This document shows positions 12,401 to 22,419 of a DNA stretch of 64,000 nt, one piece after another. The notes under the pieces were generated by a model that saw nothing but the letters and a program-made list of their open reading frames with translations, made no database searches and was not told the DNA's origin. Origin of the DNA: Liolophura sinensis (Eukaryota; Mollusca; Polyplacophora; Chitonida; Chitonidae); assembly GCF_032854445.1 (NCBI RefSeq), contig NC_088295.1:45061385-45125384 (forward strand). The letters are read 5' to 3'. Both the position numbers and the translations under genes were made by a program. Within the stretch, counting starts at the first letter, position 1, and each line of letters begins with the position of its first letter.

Positions 12401-15400
12401 TTTCAATACTGCCCTCTTTCTGAAAACATCACAGCTACACATAGCTGCTAATATAATTTTCGAAGCATACTGTTGTGAATTTGATTTTTTTTTTTTTTTT
12501 TGATTGGTGTTTTACGCCGTACTCAAGAATATTTCACTTATACGACGGCGGCCAGCATTATGGTGGGTGGAAACCGGGCAGAGCCCGGCGGAAACCCACG
12601 ACCATCCGCAGGTTGCTGGCAGACCTTCCCACGTACGTTGTGAATTTGAGATCAGCAGTAGAAAAGTAACATTGTGTCTGCATCTGTAGATGTGCATGTA
12701 GAAATTATACATGGCTCATATTTTCAATGAAAAGAAATGTGTTTTCTATTTCCAGGTACTGTTGTTACCTCGCATCACATAAATACCATCAAAGGAAAAG
12801 CAGGACTATAATGCCAAGATTATATAACATCTACACGTCCAAGAATAGTACGTACATATGCAAATGATATTCCTGATGTCTTGTCGTGTTCACATCAAAG
12901 AAAACATATGGCATGGATGGAAACACTTCAACGAAGCATGGTAAAGCTTTTGATGTCTACGTTCACCAAACCATGGGTAATATTACAGCTGTGTGGCCGA
13001 GAACAAAAACATGTTACCTCTGGACTTCTGGTCTGATTTTAACAACACGGCTACATGTGCACAATGTATGTTTTGCACAGCTGCCATGTAGTACGCGTAG
13101 GAAGTGTTACACTTTTGTGCATCACAATGTTCTTCACAGCTTTGGTGCACAATGTCTGCTCTACACAGCTTTGGGGCGCAATGTCTGCTCTACACAGCTG
13201 TGGGGCACAATCCCTGCTCTACACAGCTTTGATGCTCAATGTCTGCTCTACACAGCTTTGGTGCGCAATGTCTGCTCTACACAGCTTTGGGGCGCAATGT
13301 CTGCTCTACACAGCTGTGGGGCACAATGTCTGCTCTACACAGCTTTGGTGCGCAATGTCTGCTCTACACAGCTGTGGGGCGCAATGTCTGCTCTACACAG
13401 CTGTGGGGCACAATGTCTGCTCTACACGGCTGTCGGGGCACAATGTCTGCTCTACACAGCTGTGGGGCACAATGCTCTACACAGCTTTGGTGCACAATGT
13501 CTGCTCTACACAGCTGTGGGGTGCAATGTCTGCTCTACACAGCTGTGGGGCACAATGTCTGCTCTACACAGCTTTGATGTGCAATGTCTGCTCTACACAG
13601 CTTTGATGTGCAACGTCTGCTCTACATAGCTGTGGGACACAATGTCTGTTCTACACAGCTCAGAGGCACAATGTCCATTTCACATAGCTGTGGCGTACAA
13701 TGTACATTGTACACAGCTGTAGGGCATGCCTGCTCTACTCAGCTGTTTGGTGTACATTATGTCTACTTTTACTCAGCTGTTGGTGAGCAATGTCTTACAT
13801 GGTGTTTTATATACCTGTGGGGCTTAATCACAGCTGTGAGGCATAATGGCCATTATACACAGTTGGGCATCACAATATCCCTTCTTCACAGCTGTGAGGC
13901 ATAATGGCCATTATACATAGTTGGGCATCACAGTATCCCTTCTTCACAGGTGTGAGGCACAATGGCCACTATACACAGTTGGGCATCACAATATCCCTTC
14001 TTCACAGGTGTGAGGCACAATGACCATTATACACAGTTGGGCATCACAACATCCCTTCTTCACAGCTGTGGGGCATAATGGCCATACATGGTTGGGCTTC
14101 ACAATATCCCTTCTTCACAGCTGTGAAGCACAGTGGACATTATACACAGTTGGGCATCACAATATCCATTCTAAACAGCTGTGAGGCACAATGGCCATTA
14201 TTCACAGTTGGGCATCACAATATCCCTTCTTCAAAGGTGTGAAGCACAATGGCCATTATACACAGTTGGGCATCACAATATCCATTCTAAACAGCTGTGA
14301 GGCACAATGGCCATTATACACAGTTGGGCATCACAATATCCCTTCTTCAAAGGTGTGAGGCATAATGGCCATTATACACAGTTGGGCATCACAATATCCC
14401 TTCTTCACATGTGTGGAGCACAACGGCCATTATACACAGTTGGGCATCACAACGTCCATTCTAAACAGCTGTGAGGCACAATGGCCATTATACACAGTTG
14501 GGCATCACAACATCCATTCTAAACAGCTGTGGCACACAAGGTTTCTTCTACACAGCTGTTGGTGTACAATGTCTGCTCTACTCAGCAACAGCTGAGTATG
14601 CATTGAAATACAGTGTAACGAGATCTTGTAACGTAAATATGATACTGGATTAAGCATGTACCTAGAAACACAGTGACTTGGCTCTTGTCCAATGCCCGCC
14701 TACCATAACTACATTTTGTGTTTCATAAAAATATAATTTATGAACACTTCACTTTAACAAAATCGGCCAAGTGTATGGGTAAAGAAGACTTTGGCCCACT
14801 CTGTAGAAACCCATGGCATATCGATGAGTTAGTGTTGAATATATTTTCTAAAAAAGTTGTTGCAATTTTTATACATGCTGAGTTTGAATGCACGACCTCA
14901 AATTCTATTGAACTGGAGCAAGGACAAAGTACATGTGTACCAAAAGATACATTGTCAGACACAATGTCAGACTGCCTAATAGTCCGACGGCACCTTGCTT
15001 CATAAACTTTTATGGCAGTCATAGAATGATTTCACAACATAATCAACTTACATGCAGCAATATAAACAATAACCAATGAACAATAAAGCAATAACATTGA
15101 TCTAGACCAGCTACATTTACACCTATTAACATGTACTGAACGTACCTGTATTTCACCTGTATTTATGCATTTAGGAAGTACTACAATCAGGATTAAGGTC
15201 ACAAGGAATCAGACAATTTGTATGAAATCAATAGAAATGCTAAATCCCACAGCAGGATAATGTATTTATTTATTTATTTGATTGGTGTTTTACGCCGTAC
15301 TCAAGAATATTTCACTTATACGACGGCAGCCAGTATTATGGTGGGTGGAAACCGGGCAGAGCCCGAGGGAAACCCACGACCATCCACAGGCAGGATAAAG

Positions 15401-18400
15401 TAAAAATAAACTACTGAAAACTCTGTGTGGTATTTCTTAGACTGTACAGACAAATGTTTCAAAAGTCACTCAACTTCCTGTAAAATCTCATCCTTAAATG
15501 GCCCTCTGGCTCCATAGCAACTTGTAAACTTGTATATGGGACAGCTAGTGAATGCATCATAAATAAAATCTTATCACTTAGCATTCGTACTAGACAAACA
15601 TCTTACATTGACAATGAGAGATGATTTACAATATTTGTCACTTACTGGCAAACACCACCGATATTTCTCAAATAAGAAACATTTTTAGGACACATACCAT
15701 TAATCTGAAAATGTACTCATTAATTACCAGTGCCCAGCCAAAACTTCCCAAATATAGAGGTATATCAATCCTTTTAAACTACTAGTGACATAAATATACA
15801 AAATTATTTTATTATAAGACTCCTTGTCCCCACCACCACAAAACAAAGAGTAGTATGTATTTAGCCAAATTTTTTTTCTAAAGACAGAGTTAAATCAGAC
15901 AATCCAAAACCTGTATTTTCCATTTATTATTTTCTTCCTTCTCAAACTGAGAGTGTAAGTTTAATGAACTTTTCTCTTAAGTACCCTATTTCTTCAATTT
16001 TGGGGATACGTGGTCTGCTCTTTTTAGCTCTGGGAGAGAAATATAATATCGGTGCCAAAAATGAGGAGAATTAGGGTATTAAAGCAAAGGTATGTGAGAG
16101 AGCTTTTTCTAAAGACAGAGCTACATGTAAATAAGACAAGCCAAACTCATATTTTCCATTTATTATTTCCTTCCTTGTCATGTGAGACATGCTTTATGAT
16201 TCAAAGTAGCTGCATACATACATACATGCATGTGCATAAGGTGTGTATAACCAGAATTCTTCAACCAACAATATACATGCACGAGAAGTCCACTTCTCAT
16301 GCCATATAATGTTCACCTCTTAAAAAGCAACTAATCTTCTACTCTTTTGAATTTCACAAACTGTCAATTGCACATGCTGAATTTTAAGAAATTTATGTTG
16401 AGTACACAAATATTTTATAGAGTCAATGTATCATTCCTAACAGTCCACAGAATTGCACACAGAGAACAAAGAACACTTCCGAAGTTTCAGACTTACCGGC
16501 AGAATCATATCCTCTGTACTCTAGTCTTTTCAGACCATTGAGCAGGATTTCCAGAATTTCCTGCCGTGTGGCCGGTACCAAATAATTCAGGTAGACAAAT
16601 ATACCTGCAAAACCAAAACACAGAAACATTAATGAAATGGATGAAGATGAAGATAAAAAAAAAAAAAAGAATATATTACATTGCATTCTTCAGGTTCATG
16701 TGTACTAATTATGTACTTATGTAGCTACATTATAATGCTGTATGCTAGAAATGGATCAATTGTGAAGCATCATTTTATGAAATAACATATCATTAAAACA
16801 GAAATTTTTTTATTGAGGCACATGACTGGTTCAGTCATTTTCTTCATGCAGGGTATACCCAATTTACTTGATAAATAAACTTGGTTGCCATTATTTATTT
16901 ATTTATTTATTTGATTGGTGTTTTACACTGTACTCAAGAATATTTCACTTCTACGACGGCGGCCAGCATTATGGTGGGAAGAAACCGGGCAGAGCCCGGG
17001 AAAAACCCACAGCCACCGCAGGTTGCTGGCAGACTTTCCCACGTATGGCCAGAGAGGAAGCCAGCGTAAGCTGGACTTGAACTCGCAGAGACTGCATTGG
17101 TGAGAGGCTCCCGGGCCAAATGAGTAGTTGCCATTATTGTACAAGAGAAATTAACACGCCTACACTGGTTACTGCTTAAAAACTAATTAAATATATATTA
17201 CCCTTCAAAAGTTCTATCAAACAAATAGTAACAGATAGCTGAACAACTAATCAAATAAATAGCAACACATGATTACCATGTTGATACACGAATTAATAAG
17301 CACCATAATTAGGCCCATTCACACTAAACCAGACAGCCACTGGTTTTATTCTCTAGCGCCATTTGATTCACCCTGGTGACTACATGCCTCAATGACACCA
17401 AGACCACATAACTGTCACTGAAGAGAAATAGAAAAACAATTCTGTCTTCCTGGTGTTTTGTGTGCTATTTCAAATAAGACACATTTTTAGGACACATACC
17501 ATTACTCTGAAAATGTACTCATTAATTACCAGTGCCTAGCCAAAACTTCCCAGATATACAGGTATATCAATCCTTTTGAACTACTAGTGACATAAATATA
17601 CAAAATTATTTTATTATAAGACTCCTTGTCCCCACCACCACAAAACAAAAAGAAGGATGTATTTAGCCAAAATTTTTTTCTAAAGACAATGTTAAATCAG
17701 ACAATCCAAAACCTGTATTTTTTCCATTTATATTTGCTCCTGGTGTGTTGTGTGCTATTTGTATTACATACAAGGTGACGTCATGTAGTTATCATTTTGG
17801 CATCAGTGTCAACAGGCCATACTGGAGAAAGAGAAACTGTGAGAAGTTGAATATATCTTACCTTTTAAAAAGTTCCATTTGTCAATATGTACATTATATA
17901 TTGAAAAGTAACTTAATTGTCTATTTACTTGACGTGCATATGCTTTTGTGTACCAGTACTGAAATACTAAGCTTACTGATGCATTAACTTGATGCAAAGA
18001 TCATCTCTACAAGTGCATTGATACAATTTAGAAACATTTAGCATTTATAAATGTTGTTTCAGTTTTCTCTATGTATATAAACATGAGTTTAGATCTAAAA
18101 TTTTGAACTTAAATCACCCAGTTTTCTCATCTTAGACAGATATTTTAAGGTTGGGTTGGAAAATAGTATCATATCCTATAGGGAAAATGTGAGTTTCAAG
18201 ATTTGCTCTTTGCTAAATACCATAAAAATGCATTTCCTGGTGCAAACTTTTAGGGCAAGTACAGTATACTCCAATGTGCATATCTGTAATAGTTCACTCC
18301 TTAATTGTTATTTTCTATGTTCTGCATTAAATAACATTTATTTCATTCTCCAGTATACATTGATGTAGCCCTGAGCTTTCCCCAGGCTAATTTAATATCT

Positions 18401-20668
18401 TGAATTCAAACTTATTCAACTTTTTCTTCATCAGAAACAAGGAAGAATCCTACAGTACATGTGTATAACTCTTAAATCCACTGACTGAGGATGTACTTAG
18501 TCACTTACATGTATCACAAACAGCAATTTGGTTTGACATGGTATCTTTTCTGTAGTACAATACATTGAAACAATGAAGAAATTTATAATTTTAGAACATT
18601 AAGTGGTGTGGTGGCAGCAGGTACAAAAATGTGTCTTTTTAGTTTTCCTCAGTGCAGACGTACAACTGGACCACAGAGTGAAAGGCAAGCCTATATATAT
18701 ATATGTAAATATATATTGTATTTAACCTAAAATATTGCCCATCAAATTTATTCATTTTGTCTCATTTTGACAGTTCCATTGGCTTTAGAAAGATGCTTTA
18801 AGGCTCACTTGAAAGGGGGATATTCAACTGAAAAAACACAATCTTCAGCGCACTAAACAAAATTTCTGACCTTCATTTTCCACTAAAAATGATTTTATCA
18901 GGGGAGGATTTTTAGGGCAATTACATAACTTAATTTAGATTTTGCCTGAAGGCTAAACCGTGGGTGAGTTCAAATAGACTGAGTGGGTACATTATAACAG
19001 GCTGATCTGAAACTACTCCTTAATTCACACACTATCAAACTCCTCCACTTTAACCCAAACCCTTTACCGGACTACCGGAATGATCTGACGCAGGAAAACA
19101 TTTGTAAAATTTCTATCAGGTGCAAATATTTGAGTTGAACATTTTCTATTTCCAATACTCCCACTGCTTTTAAAGATATCTGACATCATCAATTGGACAA
19201 GCCTATAAAAGTATCGTGTTCCATAACAATTATATTAATTTTCTTAGTAAACATCCTGCATACCAAATGACATTACCATATTTGATTAACAAACTCTGCT
19301 GAAACTCAATGATATTGTCATATGTACTTTAAAACTTTAACTTTAAAATATACATGTATATAATGGACTTCTGATACTATACACACACCGGTAGCAAATT
19401 AGTAACTGTAGGTTACTCTTTTTAAAGAAAGTTTATTCATTCTAGGTGTGCATGATATAAAGTACAGAGTGCATCTAATTCAATCTTTTTGGATTAAGTT
19501 TTAAATATACTTTATTTCTCAATTTAAGACTTCTACTTGAAAACCAAAATGATCCTTCCAAAGCTCCACTACTGTACATGTATATATTAACTTTAGAACA
19601 GACATATATTCACACAATGTACATGTAATACATTTAATTCCACAAGCAGTGGTTTAACTTTTACGATACTGTAGGATACAAAAATTTCCCCTATAGATAC
19701 ATGAACTGTAAGAGAAATAGGTCACTATACTAAATACGTTCATAGTTGTGTTAAATTTGCTAAAATATTTGTTTGTTGGTATTTATATATTTATTTATTT
19801 ATTCATTCATTCAACATACTTAAACAGGGCATGCTTGTTCAGTGAAGCAGCACTGACCCCCCCCCCCCCCCTTGGATTGATGGCTGGGTAACGAGGCTCA
19901 GCTTTTAATAGTAATGTGGAGGGCATGGGTCTGTATATATAAAGTAATTCTCATTACATGGATAATGCATAATCATGGATTTTTTAAATTTGTTTTTTAA
20001 CCATTAGAAATGTGACATACTTCATGTAAATGGTGGATTAAACTGAGTTTCGCTCTAATTTATTTATTTAATTGGTGTTTTATGCTGTGCTGAGGTATAC
20101 TCCGCCTATACAGCAGTGCCCAGCATAATGGTGGAAGGAAACTGGGAAGAACCTGGCAGAATATCATGTTAAACACATGTACAGAGCTAGATCAGGTTTC
20201 TATGTGCATGTAGAACCTGGGAGACACCACAAGATATGCTCCTTAGACTTTGTATTTTAACGATGGTTCTTAAGCCAGATAATTAATGTAAACACTCATC
20301 CTAATCATTCATATATATCACCTTAAAAAACAATAAAAATTGACTGAACTTGCATCATCTGCTAAAGAAAACAGACTAGGGTCTTATCTGGCCAAGTGGA
20401 AAAATTGCAACTTATGTCCACCTATTCCCTTGTTCTACTGTCACATAAATTTCCAACAATGAAAGTGAACTAATGAAGTACAAGATCTGCTTAAACCACT
20501 GAAGTATCCTCTACCCAGAGCATCATATTGACTTGAATCCCAAGGTGTTAATCCCATAGACGGCTCTATGTACCTTATCACCAGGCATGTCAGGAACAGC
20601 ACTTAATAGTTGGCTTATAATCAATATAACTAATCATTAGTTTGTTTAATGTGAGATTGGCATGGTAC

Positions 20669-20735
<67 letters not shown>

Positions 20736-21904
20736 AAACTGTGAAACTGTGATGTTCTGCAAACAAGGATTATAGTTTCATCCCATCACTAAATCAAATC
20801 ACAAAACTACAAATGCGTACATAGCATTCAAATGTTATACTGCTGACTTTAATAAGGCTGAAGAATAACAGTGTATTATCACTAAACTTGGTTACTTGAA
20901 GGTGCACTTGCAGATTCAAAGAGGTTATACATGTAATATGTATTTCAATGCTGACTCCTTCCCAGACAGAACATGGCTTGCGCTGTCTGACCTAGACATA
21001 GAGTAAACATCCCTGAAAGGTTTGTCTTGGACCCTTGTCAACCAGCTCCCCAGGCGACCCATGCAGTTTTAAATTCACTGACTTCACCTGTGACATCCGC
21101 AGGCCATATTGATACTTCAGACTAGAGTAGGCCAATATAGATGTTGTAAACACTTAAAACGTCTTTCGCTGAACAAAAAAAAAATAGCTTTAAATCACTA
21201 CTAACAGTCAAAATGAATTTAAGATGAAGATCACACAATGTCAGCCTTTCTATCATAACTTTACATCACTCATATATAGATGCTGTAAATATGTCTGTCA
21301 CACAAAAATATATAATACTGGATTTATTTTTTTGCATTTATTTATATACCATCCCTTAACACCACTGTCAACATTAGATCTAGAGACTTAACTGAATATT
21401 TTGTATGGCAATTAATACCTAAATTATTTGATTATCATCATCTATTCATCAAATCTTATTTTCTTGCCCTTTCCTTGCCAACTTTTACCTTTATGTTCTA
21501 AAAAAATTCGTATATTCAAAGATATCTGCTGGTATTTATGCACACTTTATGGTAAAAATTACGCTTCATTTCATCAAGATTCCAGTAGATTTGTACACAA
21601 AAATAGCGTCTGACATTTAATTTATAGTTCACGATATTTCTAAGAACGACCATGGTATTCTGACTTTTCTTCGCATTCATTTCACCTGTGTTCTATAAAA
21701 CACTTAGATACTCTGGGCACAAGTCTCAGCATGGTCGCCTGGCCATCAAGTTACACACGACCAGACATCTCGTTACTTAGTCGGCACTGCCTAAACAGTT
21801 TACTTTAGGACTTGGATCCCAGTTGCTCAGCCTGTTGGCCTGACACGTTGGTGAATTCACTGGTTTGCCAATTTTACTGTCGTTTATTTTTACTTACCGC
21901 ACAT
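3407..21904 (-). CDS. GFPT1: Glutamine:fructose-6-phosphate aminotransferase, N-terminal half (partial gene, 8 coding exons)
   Basis: The enzyme makes glucosamine-6-phosphate from fructose-6-phosphate and glutamine, the committed cytosolic step of the hexosamine pathway feeding UDP-GlcNAc. Coding exons in gene order are 21904-21898, 16604-16497, 11534-11433, 10808-10683, 7375-7317, 6888-6754, 4561-4500 and 3486-3407. They join in frame to 226 codons plus 1 nt. The protein starts [10 protein letters not shown], so Cys2 becomes the N-terminal glutaminase nucleophile. Also visible are [25 protein letters not shown] (residues 88-101), [10 protein letters not shown] (119-128), ESETDTE (142-148), EGAFAL (180-185) and [10 protein letters not shown] (200-209). 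These are the glutamine-binding residues of the type II amidotransferase domain. The linker and sugar-isomerase domains lie beyond position 1. Residues 40-55 are poorly conserved, as expected for a surface loop. GFPT1 and GFPT2 cannot be distinguished here; invertebrates usually have one gene. It is head to head with POLB. Confidence 0.95.
4500..4561 (-). CDS. GFPT1: GFPT coding exon 7
   Basis: Encodes [20 protein letters not shown] plus two bases of an Arg codon. The acceptor sits behind a pure T tract and CACAG, and the donor is GGTATGTG. EGAFAL is the conserved end of the glutaminase core. Confidence 0.94.
6222..6312 (+). repeat. Dispersed repeat family M2
   Basis: Shares blocks with 8440-8530 and 10366-10445: CCAGTAGAATATC, then ACAAACCTCAAAACT-like sequence, then GAATCA and CAACTTAGTCA. 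The boundaries are unclear. A related block on the opposite strand lies near 56390-56450. Confidence 0.5.
6314..6518 (-). mobile_element. SINE-A, near full length, with 13-bp target duplication
   Basis: The TATTT-rich tail is on the left and the tRNA-like head on the right. The minus strand reads box A TGGCTCAGTTGG near the head, then the conserved SINE body and an (AAAT)n tail. The 13-bp direct repeat CTGGTGATATTTA flanks it at 6314-6326 and 6506-6518, a clean L1-type insertion signature. It lies in GFPT intron 6. Confidence 0.88.
6754..6888 (-). CDS. GFPT1: GFPT coding exon 6
   Basis: Forty-five codons (residues 135-179), phase 0 at both ends, beginning [20 protein letters not shown] and ending TVQQL. 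It carries the ESETDTE motif, whose Asp contacts the glutamine substrate in this family. The acceptor is TTGTCTTCAG and the donor is GGTAGGTC. Confidence 0.95.
7317..7375 (-). CDS. GFPT1: GFPT coding exon 5
   Basis: Encodes [20 protein letters not shown] (residues 115-134) with the invariant HNGII motif (Asn and Gly of the oxyanion hole). The acceptor is TTTTTGTAG and the donor is GGTAAGTC. It enters in phase 1 and leaves in phase 0. Confidence 0.95.
8440..8530 (+). repeat. Dispersed repeat family M2
   Basis: A second member of the family at 6222-6312. It has CCAGTAGAATATCTGCCAAC, ACAAACTTTAAAATACC and CTCAGAATCAGGCAA, and its edges are uncertain. Confidence 0.5.
10366..10445 (+). repeat. 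Dispersed repeat family M2
   Basis: A third member: CTCCAGTATGGTACCATCCT, GCAAACAAACCTCAAAACTC, GAGAATCAGGCAA and ACAACTTAGTCA. Confidence 0.5.
10683..10808 (-). CDS. GFPT1: GFPT coding exon 4
   Basis: Encodes residues 73-114 including [20 protein letters not shown], the glutaminase signature with the substrate-binding Arg and Trp and the Thr-His-Gly loop. The acceptor is TTTTATAG and the donor is GGTATGTC. Phase 1 in and out. Confidence 0.96.
10809..11432. other. GFPT intron 3
   Basis: Short intron between exons 3 and 4. I see no repeat or gene in it. Confidence 0.7.
11433..11534 (-). CDS. GFPT1: GFPT coding exon 3
   Basis: Encodes residues 39-72. The second half, [18 protein letters not shown], matches the conserved GFAT block, while the first half (an Asp/Gly-rich loop) is divergent. 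The acceptor is GGCTCTTCAG and the donor is GGTACGTT. Phase 1 in and out, as in the vertebrate gene. Confidence 0.93.
11926..12067 (+). mobile_element. SINE-A, 5'-truncated, with 12-bp target duplication
   Basis: SINE 3' body with GTATAAGGGAAATATTCTTG and an (AAAT)n tail. The flanks are TCAATACCAGCT (11926-11937) and TCAATACCGGCT (12056-12067), a one-mismatch target duplication. Confidence 0.82.
12168..12368 (+). mobile_element. MITE-like element, family M1
   Basis: The element is about 200 bp. Its left end is CTCTAATTCCTCAACCG and its right end reads GCCTGAAGAATTACAG. The reverse complement of the right end (CTGTAATTCTTCAGGC) matches the left end, giving terminal inverted repeats. The core has ACATCGGTTGGATTGGCCAG. 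No coding capacity. Confidence 0.7.
12472..12649 (-). mobile_element. SINE-A, 5'-truncated, with 13-bp target duplication
   Basis: The poly-T left end stands for the tail on the minus strand. The body includes GATTGGTGTTTTACGCCGTA and the CCGGGCAGAGCCCGG hairpin. The repeat GTTGTGAATTTGA lies at 12472-12484 and 12637-12649. The copy ends before the tRNA head. Confidence 0.88.
13118..13760. repeat. 29-bp minisatellite
   Basis: About 22 tandem copies of a 29-bp unit, with CAGCTGTGGGGCACAATG followed by TCTGCTCTACA. Variants have TTTGGTGCGC or TTTGATGTGC. Because 29 is not a multiple of 3 and the unit lacks stops, all three plus frames stay open, giving long but meaningless ORFs. It lies in GFPT intron 2 and continues into a 58-bp form to the right. 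Confidence 0.95.
13815..14600. repeat. 58-bp dimeric repeat derived from the 29-bp minisatellite
   Basis: About 13 copies of a 58-bp unit that splits into two 29-bp halves. One half begins CAGCTGTGAGGCACAATGG and the other CAGTTGGGCATCACAATATC. Both halves align to the 29-bp unit at 13118-13760, so this is a higher-order (dimer) form of the same satellite. Confidence 0.9.
15252..15398 (-). mobile_element. SINE-A, 5'-truncated, with 9-bp target duplication
   Basis: TATTT-rich tail, then GATTGGTGTTTTACGCCGTA and the body to ACGACCATCCACAG. GCAGGATAA flanks it at 15252-15260 and 15390-15398. Confidence 0.85.
15665..15930. repeat. Duplicated segment, copy A
   Basis: About 265 bp, nearly identical to 17465-17738 (for example ACTACTAGTGACATAAATAT and AAGACTCCTTGTCCCCACCA). 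It lies in intron 2, while copy B is in intron 1, so GFPT exon 2 sits between them. A shorter third piece is at 16105-16176. Confidence 0.85.
16105..16176. repeat. Partial third copy of the duplicated segment
   Basis: Matches the right end of copies A and B: TTTTTCTAAAGACAGAG, then AAGACAAGCCAAA and ATTTTCCATTTATTATTTCC. Confidence 0.7.
16497..16604 (-). CDS. GFPT1: GFPT coding exon 2
   Basis: Encodes residues 3-39: [20 protein letters not shown], then [16 protein letters not shown]. The acceptor is GGTTTTGCAG and the donor is [19 protein letters not shown] is the family signature. Phase 1 in and out. Confidence 0.96.
16884..17138 (-). mobile_element. SINE-A, near full length, with 12-bp target duplication
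   Basis: TATTT tail on the left; the body runs through GCCAGAGAGGAAGCCAGCGT and the box B region (minus strand GAGTTCAAGTCC) towards the head. GTTGCCATTATT flanks it at 16884-16895 and 17127-17138. Confidence 0.88.
17449..17760. repeat. Duplicated segment, copy B, between 22-bp direct repeats
   Basis: The internal 17471-17738 matches copy A at 15665-15930. The flanks at 17449-17470 and 17739-17760 are 22-bp direct repeats differing at one base (core TTGTGTGCTATTT). This fits either an insertion with a long target duplication or a local duplication. Confidence 0.75.
19857..19871. repeat. Poly-C run
   Basis: Fifteen consecutive C residues in GFPT intron 1. On its left is CAGTGAAGCAGCACTGA, which resembles part of SINE-B (compare 55197-55212). 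Confidence 0.85.
20056..20165 (-). mobile_element. Diverged SINE-A
   Basis: TTTATTTATTTAATTGGTGT, then CAGCATAATGGTGGAAGG and an AACTGGGAAGAACCTGG block. It is an older copy than the others. Confidence 0.7.
20668..20735. repeat. (TA)n microsatellite
   Basis: About 68 bp of nearly pure AT dinucleotide repeat in GFPT intron 1. Confidence 0.9.
21898..21904 (-). CDS. GFPT1: GFPT coding exon 1 (start codon)
   Basis: Seven coding bases, ATGTGCG, followed directly by the donor GTAAGTA. They encode Met-Cys and the first base of Gly3. The same tiny first coding exon occurs in vertebrate GFPT1, and Cys2 must follow Met for the glutaminase to work, which fixes this start. Confidence 0.95.
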
Positions 21905-22419
21905 GGCTGCAACAAAACAAATTCCGGCGACTGTGGGATGTTTTCTAGTTAGCACGGTGGTTTGGCCTCGTCGTTATCAACACTCGGTCGGTACGATCGA
22001 CAGAGTTGAAATGCCACGATGTCACCTCCCACTTTTATACCTCACTACTCTTCTCAACACACGTCACGTGCTGACCTCAACTTCCGGGTCAAGCCTAACT
22101 CTGTCTGCAGCCCGCTATCGTGGTCTTGTGTACAGGATGTGTAACATCCACACACTTGGATAGGTTGTGTGCACACTACTTTTGTCATGCAATACAAGTA
22201 CGAGGAAAATTTCTTAAGGAATCAAGAGTTTTACTGTGACAAACCTTCAACCAATGACCTTGACCCCAAAACGTGACCCTTAACCTCAAAGCATCGGTTG
22301 TAGACAACAACAACATAGGCGCAACACGCGAGCACCGGCACTGGAGCAGAGGAAGAAAGATTTCATCAGAAATTAACTTCAACTTTAGGCGATAGATGCA
22401 CCAGCTGTGAGAGTTAATC
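21905..22419. promoter_or_regulatory. Shared GFPT/POLB promoter region
   Basis: The 515 bp between the two divergent start codons must hold both 5' UTRs and core promoters. Visible motifs: TATAAAA on the minus strand at 22033-22039 (about 130 bp before the GFPT ATG), ACGTCACGTG at 22061-22070, an ETS-like CTTCCGGG at 22081-22088, a CCAAT box at 22251-22255, and TGACCTTGA (reverse TCAAGGTCA, the extended half site of ERR-type nuclear receptors) at 22255-22263. POLB has no clear TATA box. These are sequence matches only. Confidence 0.65.
22033..22039 (-). promoter_or_regulatory. Candidate TATA box of GFPT
   Basis: The minus strand reads GAGGTATAAAAGTGGGAGG, a strong TATA match. A start site roughly 30 bp downstream would leave a 5' UTR of about 100 bases before the ATG at 21904. 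Confidence 0.55.

Larger units (their letters stand above)
11535..16496. other. GFPT intron 2
   Basis: A 5-kb intron. It holds SINE-A copies (11926-12067, 12472-12649, 15252-15398), an M1 element (12168-12368), the 29-bp minisatellite and its 58-bp extension (13118-14600), and two parts of a duplicated segment (15665-15930, 16105-16176). The remaining stretches show nothing recognisable. Confidence 0.75.
16605..21897. other. GFPT intron 1
   Basis: A 5.3-kb intron after the three-codon first exon. Contents: a SINE-A (16884-17138), copy B of a duplicated segment with 22-bp direct repeats at its edges (17449-17760), a 15-base C run (19857-19871), a diverged SINE-A (20056-20165) and an AT microsatellite (20668-20735). 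The rest shows nothing identifiable. Confidence 0.75.

Noticed and set aside
12475-12712. ORFs repeatedly containing motifs such as [20 protein letters not shown] and [16 protein letters not shown]
   Set aside because: They recur at 15218, 16868, 24741 and 25101 because they are translations of SINE-A copies, not proteins.
12886-13629. A 247-residue plus-strand ORF and overlapping ORFs in other frames (repeated CLLYTA and NVCSTQL motifs)
   Set aside because: It is the translation of the 29-bp minisatellite in all three frames; the unit lacks stops and 29 is not a multiple of 3.
21903-22163. 86-codon plus-strand ORF starting at the GFPT start codon region
   Set aside because: Antisense to the GFPT first exon and promoter, with no family resemblance.
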